A program made the position numbers and the translations under genes. From Celoporthe dispersa (lineage: Eukaryota > Ascomycota > Sordariomycetes > Diaporthales > Cryphonectriaceae), in NCBI GenBank assembly GCA_016584495.1, contig WAID01000007.1:2032001-2096000 (forward strand): 64,000 nt of DNA. The letters are read 5' to 3'. Below, piece by piece: positions 1 to 11,539 of this stretch. Numbering within the stretch: position 1 is the stretch's first letter; the number at the start of each line of letters is the position of its first letter. The notes beneath the pieces were generated by a model. It saw only the letters and a program-made list of their open reading frames with translations. It had not been told where the DNA came from and searched no databases.

Positions 1-272
1 CCTCACCTTGCCCCGGCCTCAGATTGCCGAGATCTATCACCTTCCATGCAGGCTCCGAGCTCCAGTAACAGAGTCCAACAAGTATTGCCAAGTCCATTGC
101 CATGCTGGGTCCCACTGAGGGGACAGGGTGCGTGAACAGTAGGTAGGAATTTCGAGAGGGAGGGGATGGGGATTTCGTGAAAGAGTAGGATGGGGACTCC
201 AGTGGCATACGGCTAAGGCAGATGAGGGAACTTGCTAGGAGCATCAAATGACGATGAGTGTATGCTAGAGGG

Positions 273-2123
273 TTACAATGCTGAGAAAACGAACAGCTGC
301 AGCAACATGTCAGCAGGAAGAAGACACCTGGCGTGCTTGGAAGGGGGGTATCACTGACATTGTTAGTAGCTGCAATCGCGATGCTGTCCTCGAAGGGATG
401 CCAGCTCATGTGCAGGATCTTCTTGTTGAAGTCAATCTGGTCTGCATCTGTCTCCTTGCGCATTCTCTGCGCACCTGCAGGACTGCCAGACCGGGACCCA
501 TTCTTCTTACCCCCATTGGCAGTAGGGCTTGTTGAAGAGTTGATGGGTGTCGGCACGCCAACCTTCTTGGCCTTGAAGGCTGACTTGTCTGCCTGCAGCA
601 CAACCTCCACCTCCTTCTCCGGGTCGGATGGGTAGATCATGAAGTTGTTGTTGTAGCTGCCAGTCATCACGTTCTTGGCATCGCCAGAGAACACAACCTC
701 AAACTTGTCGAAAATGCTGTCGTTCTCGTACGTGTCGCAGAGCCGGGGCCGGAGATGCTCGTGGATCGGAATTGTCTTGACCGGTTGCCTTTCCATGTTG
801 ACGTCCCAGATCTTGACGGTCAGGTAGTCTCGGGAGAGGATGTATCTGCCATCGTACGAGAACCTCACGTCTGAGATTGACGAGATGATCTCCGAGAAGA
901 AAGACCTCGCCGATGGGTCCTCCTCTTGCTCGAACACTGTGAGGCAGATGTTAGTCACGCGACCATCCCCCAGGGAGCCCTCACAAGGGGGTGGTGAGAA
1001 AGAGGGTTCTTACGCTTGGCGTGTTGGTCGCAGAGTGCGCTCTCACGCATGTCCGCCAGCTTGATCGTGCCCTTGGAGCTCGCATACATGAACCAGTTGC
1101 AGCTCATAGGGTGGAACTCGGCGGCCGTGATGACCTCCGTAAGCTCTTCCATGTTCGCGGGCTTGATGTCCACGATATTGAAACTCTGGTCCTGGATGTT
1201 GAGGTTCCACAGATTTATACGGAGATCGTCGCTGCTAATAAACGTCTCCCCGTCGCTGTTGACGGATATGCTGTTGATGTGGTAGGCATGGGCATTCGCG
1301 TACGTCTTCCGGGGGACAGCTGCGACGACCGTGTCGTGATGCGTTAGACGAGGTAGCTTGAGATCACCCGCACTCTTGATAGCACTGGGCAGCGCCCGCG
1401 ACGCGCCGCCACCTCCTGCAATGCCGCCGGGCGTGGCCTCGCTCGAGAGATTGTTCTCGGCCACCACCTTCAGGGATTTCTCGAAGACTTTCCATAGCTT
1501 GATCGTCTTGTCGTTGGTAGACAGGAGGTAGTGGGAAGCGTTCTGTCGGCGGCACCATTTGATCTTGTTGATCTTTTCTTCGATCTCGAGGGACTTGAGG
1601 TAGTCGAATTCGGGCTCGTGGGATTGGAACTCGGTGTGGAACTTGTACTCGCAGGTTTTTTTCTATTGCTCCAGTCAGACACTGCCGGCAGCACATGGCA
1701 CCGGTGACCAGCCACAAAAGCCCACTCACAGTCTCGTTGCGCTCAAAGAGCACGACCCGACCACCCTTGTCGCCAGTTGCCAGATAGTTTCCCGTGTGGT
1801 CGAACTCAACGGTCGATATGATGTCGGCTGAGGCCTCGGAGTTAGCAGGGCCTGTCCTGGCAGTACGCGTGGCTATTGAAGAACAACGCAAGATCCGTAC
1901 CTTCCGTGATATCCTCCACATCGCCCTTGTCTCCGAAGCACCTTGTCATTTGTCAGCTACGGCAGCGAGACCGGTGACGCGCGGGTTCGATGCTCTTGCA
2001 GTGAACGGCCGACAGCGCAGCCACCTGTGTCAAGCTGTATGGATGGCAGAGGGCGTGTGACATGCGGGGAGGGACATACTGTGTGAACTTCCATGTTGGC
2101 GAGCCAGGTTCTGAGTCCACCAT
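273..2123 (-). CDS. CDC55: PP2A regulatory subunit B (B55/PR55 family), six exons
   Basis: WD40 beta-propeller B subunit that directs protein phosphatase 2A to substrates in mitotic exit, morphogenesis and the cell cycle. My exon model is 2080-2123, 1901-1941, 1730-1827, 1014-1662, 359-936 and 273-296. It sums to 1434 nt, 477 aa plus stop, the usual family length. Every junction is in phase with a GT donor and AG acceptor. The start gives MVDSEPGSPTWKFTQ, the conserved fungal N-terminus. Later blocks include FDHTGNYLATGDKGGRVVLF, LSTNDKTIKLWKVFEKSLK and WHPFEDSIAIAATNN. The last exon encodes only LFVFSAL and a TAA stop, joined through an intron with a GTCAGT donor and a ctgac branch site. A roughly 80-residue region before the C-terminal blade is Ser/Gly-rich, as in filamentous fungi. 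Nothing is truncated or frameshifted. Identification is from family knowledge; the intron phases are my own reading. Confidence 0.95.
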
Positions 2124-3998
2124 GGTTGCGATTGTCGTGGGCGTAGGTGAAGGACGGCCTCCACACTACAGTGAGCTGCTGAACGGGAACAGGACGGAAT
2201 GATGTATCTTGATAGCGCGAGACCGGTTCAGTCGATTCGGTGGGGAGGTCTCTTGTCGGCAGCAAACTCGAGAGAGTTTCTTAGGTCGGTATGCGGACCG
2301 AGAGATGTAGGAGGCGAAAAATGGTCCGAACGGCGATGTGGTTTGGAAGTGTGGCGGGAGTGGGATGGCTAGGAAGCTAAAGCAGAAGTAACTTGTCAGA
2401 TGCAGGGAGCGCAGTTGAGGCTCGCGTCCAGGACGGAGAGTAGCAGGGTTGAGGCCAGGTGAGGCGGGATGGGCGTGGATGTGGGATGTGGAGGAGCGAC
2501 AGAACAAGCTCTCTCTCGCTGCTAGGTCTGGCTGCCGCGGCAGAATGGGCTCACTGCAGAGAAGCCCCAACACAAAAAGGCAAGGGATCTCCAGCTGGAC
2601 AGGCTGGTCTGACCAGGTTGGGCAGACGAGGCAAGGAGGAGAGGCGAGGTGAGGGGTGCAAGTGAAAGTGGATGCTGTCCTGGTCCACGCGACACCGCCT
2701 TCCTCTGGCTGCAGCAGCTTTGGGTGCTGCTGAGGTGTGAGGTCTGCAAGGTCACACAGCACAAGGAGCGACCACAGATGACAGGGCGGGTTTTGGAGTC
2801 TGCGACACAGGACTTCTAGGACACAGTGGACCTGGGCTGCACTCACCACAGCAGAAGGGCAGAGCCAGCTGAACTGCAAGGCTGAGTGGGTGCCCTCAGA
2901 AGCAATCGAAATGTTGTGGAATCGGGTTGGGTGTGGTGATGGCAAGCGGTGCGGGGTATGATGTCGCTGAGAGATAATTGTCGTGAGGTTGCAGGTTGGC
3001 AAAAGGTGAGATCAGGTCGGGCAGAAAACCATGAGGCTCCAAGCTCTCTGGCTCCAGCGCTGGGTGGTCTTAACTAAAACTACAACGCAGCAGAGCAGAG
3101 CCCAGGCAGGCCTCGCTGGGGCACCAGGTCAACCTCGGTGGACAGTGCTGCCCAAGTCCTGCTGGCAAAACGGAGCTAGTGATGTCCAACGTGGAATGTG
3201 GGGTCCATTTGGGCCCTTCCAGAAGGTCCTTGCACCCTGAAAGCCTCAAGCATCATGGGGCATACACCTTCCTATTCAACCTCTTTGCCTTTGTTTTTCT
3301 TCTTCTCCTTCTCCCTCCTCCCTCCTCTCTCTTTCGGGTCTTTGTTCTGATATGATGCTTTTTACAAGAGTAAGTCTACAAGAGATCCTACCAGGTCCGT
3401 GTCATGCAAAAGTCATGCATCCAGTCCTCATGTTTCATTGCTCCAGCTGCGGGTTGGGCTGATCGCTACGTAGTATGTATGACATAGTTTAGAGCACCTG
3501 TACCTTGGGGTTACATTAGTGGCCCCTCCCTGGAACCCAGCCCTGACAGGTGGTATTCCGTGCTTTCGTGCATCTCCAAAAGTCAACCTTGGACATTCTA
3601 AAGCAAACCACTCTTCAGCGTTACCAGGTACATCTGGCTGCTTATGAACCTTTCTTTGATGCCAAGTAACTGAAGTGTCGTGTCACTTCATACTTTTTGT
3701 CATCATTGTTATCCTTATCACCATCGTACCATCGGCCCAACAGCTTCGCGCGTCCGGGTGAACTTGAATCACACAATTGACTCCTCCAGGCCAATGTCAG
3801 CAGCAATCTAAAGTGAAGGAGTGGACTATTGAAACCAAGTTCCTACAACTCTTTTACAAAATCTTGCAGAGGAATCGGCACTCACTCATCCTCAGGATGA
3901 GGTAATCCAGATCCCTCAACAGTCAGGACACCGGACTCCATTGGAGTTACCCTCGGCCCCCCCTTCCCCGGTTCGAGAGCCGTTCATCCGACGTCAGG
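2124..3998. other. Intergenic spacer and CDC55 leader
   Basis: A 1.9 kb spacer between the divergent CDC55 and the 333-aa gene. It holds pyrimidine-rich and CAG/CTG-rich stretches. A 278-codon minus-strand open frame (2166-3002) has no protein-like composition. It probably contains a long 5' leader for CDC55 and the promoter of the next gene. I see no RNA gene or mobile element. Confidence 0.5.
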
Positions 3999-5000
3999 AT
4001 GGGGTCTGAGAGATCAGGTGATGGTGGTGCGTCGGGCGCAGCCCGGTCTCAGCAGGACGATGTGAGCGACAAAGGCAAAGGAGTCGCTAGAAATGAAGGC
4101 GTTCAGGAGGCTCCGAGGCAGTCGGTTAGTGACTCGTTTGCGACACGCTTAGGGCGGTCTGCGGCTGGGCTGTCGAGAAGCGCGCTGCAGAGCACACCGA
4201 CGGCGAGCGACCTGGCCGGTGTGGCTTCCTCGGGCAAGTCTGTACCATCATCATCAGCATCCAGGGACACTGGTCTCCCAGCCGAGACCTCTCCTTCAAC
4301 TGGCGCGTCAACGTCTAGGGGCGCCTTCCGACTAGGGCATGCCGATACTCATGTTGCTGCGGAGGAAGCAGCATTTTCTGGTTTTCTCGACAGCACAAGT
4401 GTGTTCGTCCCGACGGAACCTGTCGGCCTGGATGGTGCATGGGATACAGCGGGAGCTAGAGACTCGCAATACCCTGGCGATAAATCATCACGGGACGTCG
4501 CCACCTCGTCCGTGGCCGAGCAGCAGGAACGAGATGGTGTCGAGGTCGTCCGTTTGCTGTCGCAGGTGGACGAAGAAGACCAAGGATACGAGGGACAGGC
4601 GAGGCTCACCGAGGCGGAGCTGAAGACACTACGCCAAGCACTCTTCGAGGACGGGTCACCAGCCCAGATCTCGGCCTCTGACTGGAACAACATGCTCAAC
4701 TTCGTGCCGGAATTTTTGCGTGACCCGAATGGCATCTCTGGAGGAGCCGGTGCTGCTGAGAGCAGCTCTATGAACCTGGGCGTCACGGATCCGGCCGAGG
4801 CAGGCCAGCTGTGGCTCGCAGACTGGAATCGGGTGCTTACGGGCTACACGGATGAAGTTTGGGGGGATCTCGGGGACATTGTCCAAGAGGCTCGAGCGGA
4901 GGTTCAGCAGATCAGGGACAGTCAAGCCGGCCAGAGGACAGATCCGACGGCACTACGACGACTGCAATCAACACTCCGACGTGTGCGAGCCAGATTATAG
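3999..5000 (+). CDS. Hypothetical protein, intronless, disordered N-terminus
   Basis: A single 333-codon frame with a family I do not recognise. Residues 1 to about 190 are Ser/Gly/Ala/Asp-rich and look disordered. From about residue 195 the sequence becomes acidic and helix-like, with LTEAELKTLRQALFEDG and then WNNMLNFVPEFLRDP. Near the C-terminus there is QLWLADWNRVLTGYTDEVWG, followed by a helix rich in Ala/Glu/Gln/Arg (about 280-333). That C-terminal 130 residues is the part likely to be conserved. There is no signal peptide, membrane segment or Cys cluster. The start is the first in-frame ATG after a stop-rich leader. It is transcribed away from CDC55. Codon use looks coding (G/C third positions) and the frame is uninterrupted, so a real gene is likely even without a function. 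Confidence 0.7.
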   Translation: MGSERSGDGGASGAARSQQDDVSDKGKGVARNEGVQEAPRQSVSDSFATRLGRSAAGLSRSALQSTPTASDLAGVASSGKSVPSSSASRDTGLPAETSPSTGASTSRGAFRLGHADTHVAAEEAAFSGFLDSTSVFVPTEPVGLDGAWDTAGARDSQYPGDKSSRDVATSSVAEQQERDGVEVVRLLSQVDEEDQGYEGQARLTEAELKTLRQALFEDGSPAQISASDWNNMLNFVPEFLRDPNGISGGAGAAESSSMNLGVTDPAEAGQLWLADWNRVLTGYTDEVWGDLGDIVQEARAEVQQIRDSQAGQRTDPTALRRLQSTLRRVRARL

Positions 5001-6030
5001 ATCGGGCAGGCGCGCGTTGTCATACGGACGGTCAGGCGGCATTGAAGATTGGTGTCAGGACACACGCGAAAAGAAAGATCAAGACAACTCCATGGTATTG
5101 GGCAGTCCCTGCTGCATTGCTACTCTAACTTGAATCAGTTTTCGAACATCTAATGACACACCTGATAATGTTCAATGACTTGACTTGGTACTATATAATC
5201 AGCAGACCTCACAACACAGGCCTAGCCTGACAAAAGTGTCTTGCTCTGGTGACACCCCGCCAAAGGATCCTTGTCATATCTGGTATCTACTGTACAGTGG
5301 TGGGCTGCGGGGTTGGCAGAGGCAGCAAGGGTTGCAGGCTGCTGTGTCGACTAATGACATCACGCAAATACTACCCAGAGCTCACCTGCAAGGGTCCTAT
5401 ACCACCACAGTACTTACTAAGTAGGCAGTACTGCCAGTCAAGTCGGATGCTGCTGAGCATCAAGTTTTTGAGGGTGAACTTGACCCCCGCTTGCAAGTCT
5501 AAAAAGAGGTGGCTTCAGATTGCCAGGGCTGCAATCCCAATCAGGACTGCCACCTGCCTACTTCCTCCTTGGCATGGGTGTGCCAGGCACATGCTATCCG
5601 GGCAGAATCCTGTATGTAAGCCCTGATCTTCTTGGCCCGCATATTGGAGGCACTGTTTGAAGGGTCAACCAGCCACCTTATTCGACAATGACCACAACCC
5701 AACCACTCAGCCCTCTCCTACCTGGGATGATCTTACCACCAGCTAAAGTTCGCAACAACCTTTTAAGCATGTTTCCCAACATCGATTCAACCTTCATCAT
5801 CTCCATTGCCATCATTTCTCCTCACAAATAATTCCAATCCCCCAGCACCTGAGACGGATTCAGCCACCAGCCTCTTCTGACTGGCCAACCACTCATCAGC
5901 GCACCCTCTAAGCTCCTTAGACTCCGACTTGTCCAACTTCCTCACCCACTACCACCACCACTGCGTGACATCACAGAAAAAGAAAGAAGGGGGAAGAAAA
6001 GAAAAGGGAGAAGAGAGGAAGAAAGAAAAA
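5001..6030. other. Intergenic spacer
   Basis: A 1.0 kb spacer. The last 300 bases are C/A-rich with repeated CCACC and CATCATC runs, then a purine tract (about 5977-6030) directly before the next start codon. Such leaders are common before highly expressed fungal secretory genes. No gene is supported here. Confidence 0.5.
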
Positions 6031-6783
6031 ATGAGACGAAGGCAGCTCCTCTCTGCGCCTCTTCTTGGCATCACCTTCCTCCCCTTCTCCGTCCTCGCCA
6101 GCGCAGAACCACAGCCCTTCCACGCCGCCCAGACAGCAACACCATCCCGCCGCTACCACGCCGCCACGCCCGCGGAGGCCCTCTTCGCGAGGGCCACAGA
6201 CGGCTGCATCTCAGGGACCTACTCGTGCGCCTCGGAGGGTTCCGCCTTCAGCGGGATCTGCTGCGCCTCGGGCCAGGCCTGCACGCTCGACGCCTCGAGC
6301 TCGCCCGCGTGCTGCCCGTCGGGAGATGTCTGCACGGGCACCGCGCCGTCCTCCTACTCGCCGCCCACCACGACCTCGGCGAGCTACGTGCAGAACGGCT
6401 ACTTCTCGTTCCCGTACGTCGTGACCAGCTTCAGCAACGCGGCCGCGTGCTCGAGCGCCGTCTCGGCCTGCAGCAGGAACTATGCCGCGTGCACGGCCGA
6501 CCTGGAAGGGAGCGGCGGCGGCGTGACCATCGTCGTCGGCGGCAGCACGACGGTCGGAGCGAGCGGGGCTGCGACGTATGCGACCGCCACCGCCACGAGC
6601 ATCTGCAGCAGCCTGAGCAGTGTGGCGTGCTTTGGCATCCAGGACTCGTACTGCACGGCGGGCGCGACGGCAGGTTTCAGCGTGGGCAGTGCGAACGCCG
6701 CCGCGAGGCCCACGGGTATGCCGTGTGTTGGTGTCGTGGCTGGGGTCGCTGCTGGGGTTGGGTTCGGTATGGTGGGTATATGA
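6031..6783 (+). CDS. Secreted cysteine-rich protein, probable GPI anchor
   Basis: 250 aa from the chosen ATG at 6031. An in-frame ATG at 5929 would add a Lys/Glu-rich leader encoded by a purine tract, which would bury the signal peptide, so I prefer the inner start. Residues 1-25 form a signal peptide (three Arg, then LLGITFLPFSVLASA). A compact Cys-rich module follows at about 58-105 with a C...C...CC...C...CC...C spacing, suggesting a small disulfide-bonded fold. Next comes a Ser/Thr-rich linker, then a second region (about 115-235) with paired cysteines and Gly/Ala/Thr-rich stretches. The C-terminus is Ala/Gly/Val-rich and hydrophobic (VGVVAGVAAGVGFGMVGI), resembling a GPI-attachment signal. 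This suggests a cell-wall or plasma-membrane surface protein. I do not recognise a named domain. The single exon is intact. Confidence 0.8.
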   Translation: MRRRQLLSAPLLGITFLPFSVLASAEPQPFHAAQTATPSRRYHAATPAEALFARATDGCISGTYSCASEGSAFSGICCASGQACTLDASSSPACCPSGDVCTGTAPSSYSPPTTTSASYVQNGYFSFPYVVTSFSNAAACSSAVSACSRNYAACTADLEGSGGGVTIVVGGSTTVGASGAATYATATATSICSSLSSVACFGIQDSYCTAGATAGFSVGSANAAARPTGMPCVGVVAGVAAGVGFGMVGI

Positions 6784-7357
6784 TGACGGCCGTCGCTACA
6801 GAGGCGGGCCGAGCCTGAAAAAGAACCAAAAAAAAAAAAAAAAGGGGGGGCGGGCGGGGGGATGGGCATAGAAGAACGCAGAAGCTAGGCTGGCATGACC
6901 TCATGAATTTATGACTCTGTTAATATAGCATACGACATGTGGACTGGATATAGGCAGCAGTACCTGCGAAGCCTCCATCTCTTTTCATATGAGGGAGGCA
7001 GCTGGAGGCATGGCGGCAGCAATATTTGAATCACATTCAAATCTTAGTTTCTGTACATATCATAGAATGCAAGTCCAAACTTTAGTTTCTTCTCTCCGCA
7101 GATGCTATGTTCCCACATCATGAGATACTCCTTTGGGTGGTCGTGAATATCCCAACCGATCGTTGTAAACGGTACCCTAACAATGACATAAAACTCCGTC
7201 TGACGCCGTGGTGATACTCTACGTGAGTGAACAAATTCCATCTCCTCCCATAGGATGCCAATCAGTCTTTCAGCCAAGGGCTTCCTGAAGTGGCACGATG
7301 TGCGTCACACTACAGCCACATCTCTCAGAGATAGTGATCAAGACTCCTCCGATACTT
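6784..7357. other. Intergenic spacer with poly-A/poly-G tract
   Basis: A 570-base spacer between convergent genes, so it should contain both 3' UTRs. It opens with a run of about 17 A followed by G runs at 6844-6866, a possible G-quadruplex. No gene is visible. Confidence 0.5.
6844..6866 (+). other. Potential G-quadruplex motif
   Basis: Four or more G-runs of three or longer with 1-2 base loops, directly after a 17-A run, 60 bases past the stop codon of the cysteine-rich protein gene. Confidence 0.5.
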
Positions 7358-9634
7358 TCACACTGCCTCCTCCCTCGCCTCCTCCTCCGCTCTCGCCCTT
7401 CGACGCAGCAGACTCTTTTCCCCTGAGCCTGCGGCCGGCCTCAGAATGCTCTTCCCTACCCATTCTTGGGTAGCAGCCACCTTCTCGTCCAGGACGTCGC
7501 TGACAAGCATCAGCAGCCTGGAGAAGAAGAACAGGCTCAGGAACGACATGGCCGCGATCACCGCGAAGCAGATCCAGTACGTCGCCCCCGTGTAGTTGTT
7601 GGTCAGATCCGGGATCTGCACGGAGAAGTAGCTGGTCATGAAGCTGATGGGCAGGAAGAAGACGGACAGCTTGGCGAGCAGCGAGGCGCTCCTGTTCAGC
7701 TTGCTGGTGGCCTGCGAGTCCTTCTGGCTCATGAGGTTGAAGTAGGTGTCGCTCAGCGAGGCCTTCTCGGCGAGGTACTCATCGATCGTGTCGAGCATGA
7801 GCAGGCGCATGCGGATGCTGAGCCGGTCGAAGCGGTCAAAGGCCTTCTGGCTCAGCTTGACACCGCGCGCCGGCCCGCCACCCGCCGGGAGGCTCGTCGA
7901 CGAGGAGACCACCGCGGCGAGTTCCTTCTCGTCGCCGGCGGTGTCGGTACCGAGCGCCATTATGCCCTTGATGAGGTTCTCGTAGCTTATGAAAAGGTGT
8001 CTGAGCTGGCGCAGGTCTTTACTCCTAGCGTAAAGGAGCTTGATAATGTCGGAGCTATCCTTGTCCTTGTTCTTCCTGTCCTGTTCGGGGGCGGTTAATC
8101 GAGAGCTCCCAGGGGGGGGGGGGGCTTAGAAAGTGCTTACTGTGATGTGAAGTACATCATGGGTCTGGCATCAGATCTTGTCAGCTTCTCGTGTTCTCAA
8201 AGGGAGCTGCTGCTCTGCGTTAGGAGAAATAAACCCACCACTTTCGCCAGGACACGGCTAGATTCTGACAGGATCGAAGTGGCTGCCGTGTAGTCCTCGA
8301 AAAGATAGTAGAACAAATTTGCCGAGGCATCGACAGTCAGAGATGACTCCAGGTAGGTGGTCCTGGCTGACGGGAGGGGACCGCCGTGAGGCGAATTTGC
8401 ATATATCAGATCAGATCTGACACCCTTCCGGGCGGACACTCTGCTTTGGTACATGTCCATGCCTGGTCTGCACAATTGATGCAAGAGGTCTCTCGTGTTC
8501 TTCCGCATGTTGGCCAGCTCGTCGTCCCGCTGCTTCTGCGTGTCAACATCGCTGCCGTTTTCATAGTTGGGATCCTCGTGGATTGATATCACGGTGCCTT
8601 GCTTTATGTCAACAACCTATCACACTTCTGGGAACGGCCAAGGAGGAGCTGGCTCACCCTCGTTCGTCAGGATGTACCATGCCCAATGCTTTGGAGGCAC
8701 AAAAGATTCCGAGTTCTTATAGATATCGTCAGGCTCATCTGCGCCTTTATCCGGCCGTGGACGGTGGTGGAGATAGTTTGCTCCAATGCAGATGACTGAA
8801 CAGGGGTTAGATCTTCCTTGTCTGGTCACAAACGGGGTGTTCCATCAAGATCAGCTTACAGCTAGGGCCATGATCGATGGTGGTGTAGTTGTACTGAGTC
8901 TGGAGCAGCCTGTACATGTCGAGATCCTCCTCGTGGAGCGCTTTCGTGCTGACCTGCGAGTCAGCACCGCGGCTGTGAGCCTGTCTATCGTGATCTGGAC
9001 CCTTCTCCGGATCGACATGCTTGCGGAATGTCGACCGCAGCCTAGGCTTGGGCATGCCGATGTCTGTACCCATCAACGTCGCATGAGAATGCTTTTTGGC
9101 CTGGCCGTGGGTGGCCAGGCTCCTGGCGACCAGCCTCCTCGCCCCGTCCCAGCCCGTGATGGTCTCCTTCAGCCGCGTGGAGAATTTGTACTTGGCCGCA
9201 ATTGCAGCCATGATAGTGCTGTTCTTGCCAGGGGACCAGATGTTGCTGCCATAATTTCCTTTCTCAGTTGAAGAGGTCTTGTCTCCCGGACGGAGATGGG
9301 CTTTTGGTGGTGGTAATGATAATGATGGTGATGATGATGATACTCACATCCATGTGACCTTGTCACCATTGTTGTCCGCCTGCACCTGCAGGAGGGTTTT
9401 CAGCTCCCGCTCCCCGAGATCGATGGCGATTTCCGCCTTCTCAAGGCCAAAGCGGACGGCGAAGTTCCCAGTCTGCGCGCTGAGGGCCTGGTCCAGAAGA
9501 GATTCGTATATTTTCTTGTCGTCAAAGTCACGGAACCGAGCGGACAGCTCCGACAGGATCTCCTTGGCACTCAAGGGGTCGTCATCATGTGGGTCTGCGC
9601 TCACGGGCGCGGAATGCTCTGGGGTGGCGGCCAT
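7358..9634 (-). CDS. CorA-like Mg2+ transporter-type membrane protein
   Basis: A multi-exon gene of roughly 650 codons. My model is 9348-9634, about 8860-9258, 8658-8795, 8239-8597, about 8141-8187 and 7358-8105. The C-terminal exon is diagnostic: an amphipathic helix rich in Arg/Leu, then two membrane segments, LAKLSVFFLPISFMTSYFSV and YWICFAVIAAMSFLSLFFFS. The short linker between them contains NNYTGATYW. This is the two-helix C-terminus of the CorA superfamily, in the divergent fungal form without a canonical GMN. The N-terminal cytosolic part includes WAWYILTNE and GTVISIHEDPN, resembling the strand just before the funnel helix in fungal CorA-like proteins. A role in divalent-cation transport is inferred only. 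The join of exons 1 and 2 is unresolved: the strong GTGAGT donor at 9347 is out of phase, while a weaker GTGACA donor upstream would restore frame. The intron at 8106-8140 is only 35 nt and contains a C run, so an indel there is possible. Confidence 0.75.
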
Positions 9635-10866
9635 GGCGGAGAGAGGAAGCCCTGATTAAGAAGATGAGGTCTGCAATGTCATGTGGGTGCCCGAATCAAC
9701 ACGGAGAAAGAGAAGGGGGGGAGGCTGGTAGAGAGGGAGAGAAGAAGAGAGACGTAAGCTCTGGAGGGAATGGCAAGGGAATATCAACAACAACAACAGC
9801 CGCGCCCAGTTATTGTGCCGCAGACCTGCAGCTCGCAGCCTGAGTGGCTTCCTCTGTGATAGGGCTGAGTAGCGCGGTTCCCCCCTCCCCCTCCACTGAC
9901 TGGGTTCTCTGGAGCCCCATGCCTGGTAAATGTGATGCCTCGTTGTGACCCTCCCTAGACTATAGTAACACAGGCGCGGGAGAGGAAAAAAAAAAGAGCA
10001 GGCAGACACAGCTGAGGGTAGGGGCGAGCTGCGGCGAGGTGGCGTGCGCCACGAGGGCTGACCACCTGCACATGAGCGGGCGAGAATTTATCATACGCAG
10101 CATCAGCGGGACCGTGTCAGCCACAGCACCAATATTATTGCATGTATGTACTACAGTTTGTATGTACCATAGTGGCACATGTCTATACCTACTCACCATT
10201 ACTTACCGCCGGTACATGCAAGCACTAAAGTAGCGCTGCATCACAGCGGTTCGACAAGCTCCATTGTGGGAGGGGCGGGACCCTCACTGACCCACGACCA
10301 GGATGCCGTGCGGCTGTTATCCTGAATATAAAAATGGTGGAGATCATTATTGTACAAAGGGGAGGGAGAAGAGGAAGAAGAAGGACAAGAAGAGAAGAAT
10401 GAATTGAGATAGAACATAGTTACAATGATGACGATGATGATAACAACAGGCACCCTCCTCGTCCTGCGTCGTACCTCTTACTGCGCAAGTACCAGTGGCC
10501 ACCATAAGGGACGACGCGCTATAACGTGGCAGTAACGACCGTGGAAGAAGTAACTTCAGAACCTTGTAATGCAACTAGTGTCAGCTGGAACGTCTCAACC
10601 ACACACACCCTGGTACCAACACTCGGAGATCATCTTCAGGACCGGTCAACAGAAAGCAAAAAGAAAGAACAAAAAATGAGAAGGTCAATAGCTAACGCTC
10701 ACACAGCCATCCCTCGTCCGTAACTCTCTATACAAAGAAGTCGGCGCGGCGCCCAAGCATGGGCGATCGTCAGCTGGGACCCACCTGCATGTCAAGGAAA
10801 CGACATTGCACTCTCGAGGCTTCCATCGCCATAGGCCGACGCTCAGTGGGCAGACCAACACCTCGA
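9635..10866. other. Intergenic spacer
   Basis: Leader of the CorA-like gene and a 1.2 kb spacer. It has mixed composition, with short TACATAC/GTACTAC-type motifs at 10141-10215 and an ATG/GAT-rich patch near 10425-10445. No gene is supported. Confidence 0.45.
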
Positions 10867-11533
10867 TCAGTTCTCACATTTGTTATGTATGGCGGAGACC
10901 TCCCACTTCGCAGTGTAGTGGTCGACGTGGCTGACGTGGAACTTCTCGGTCATGTTCGGCGTCCCGTCCACAATGGCAACAAGATGCGCGCCCACTCCCT
11001 CAATTCCGCTGTGTCCAGATCCCGATGACCTCCAGACGACCCGACGCCGCGAACTCGCCATATAGATCACCACAGGGACGAGGCTGTACGCGCCTGTCAG
11101 TGCACTGCCACCGACAAGACAGGTCACACGGGCTGCTGTCTCATAGGCTGTCCCTGGCAGGATATGCGGGGCCCCCGACTCGACAGACGAGCTCACGGCC
11201 GGCGGTCTGCCCATTGTTACCCCCCCCCCGGCCCCCCTGAAGCCCTCTAGAGCAAAAATACCGGGCCCGAGTCGTTGGCTGTTGAATCTCAGTCCTGCCT
11301 CCGTACCAATTACTCTTGCCACATACTCGAGGTGTTGGACACTGAGAACAATATGCACCTTTCCAGGGCCTGGGTTTCGAAGGATGAGAAGCCTGAATGA
11401 TAGGATCAGTGCACCTTTGGTCGCCCCGGACGTTGCTGGGTCCGTCAAACTCTTGATGATAGTCATAGTTTACCGCAGCACCGGTGCCAACGATCCCAGC
11501 GACCGTCTTCCCATTTCTCGAGGATGATCTCAT
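10867..11533 (-). CDS. Doubtful hypothetical gene or remnant
   Basis: Two overlapping minus-strand frames look more protein-like than their surroundings. One frame starts at 11533 and opens with MRSSSRNGKTVAGIVGTGAA. A second frame runs to 10867 and ends near EKFHVSHVDHYTAKWEVSAI. An intron of about 80 nt (GTAAAC donor after the Ala codons, ttcag acceptor) could link them, but the phases do not match, so one further base change or another splice would be needed. I do not recognise a family. It borders an AT-rich island, so a decayed gene is as likely as a working one. Treat as a lead, not an established gene. Confidence 0.25.
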
Positions 11534-11539
11534 TTTGTC

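Noticed and set aside
2166..3002. 278-codon minus-strand frame upstream of CDC55
   Set aside because: The composition is Pro/Leu/Ser/Cys-rich without domain character, it overlaps the CDC55 leader, and it contains the CDC55 start region in another frame. Most likely untranslated leader.
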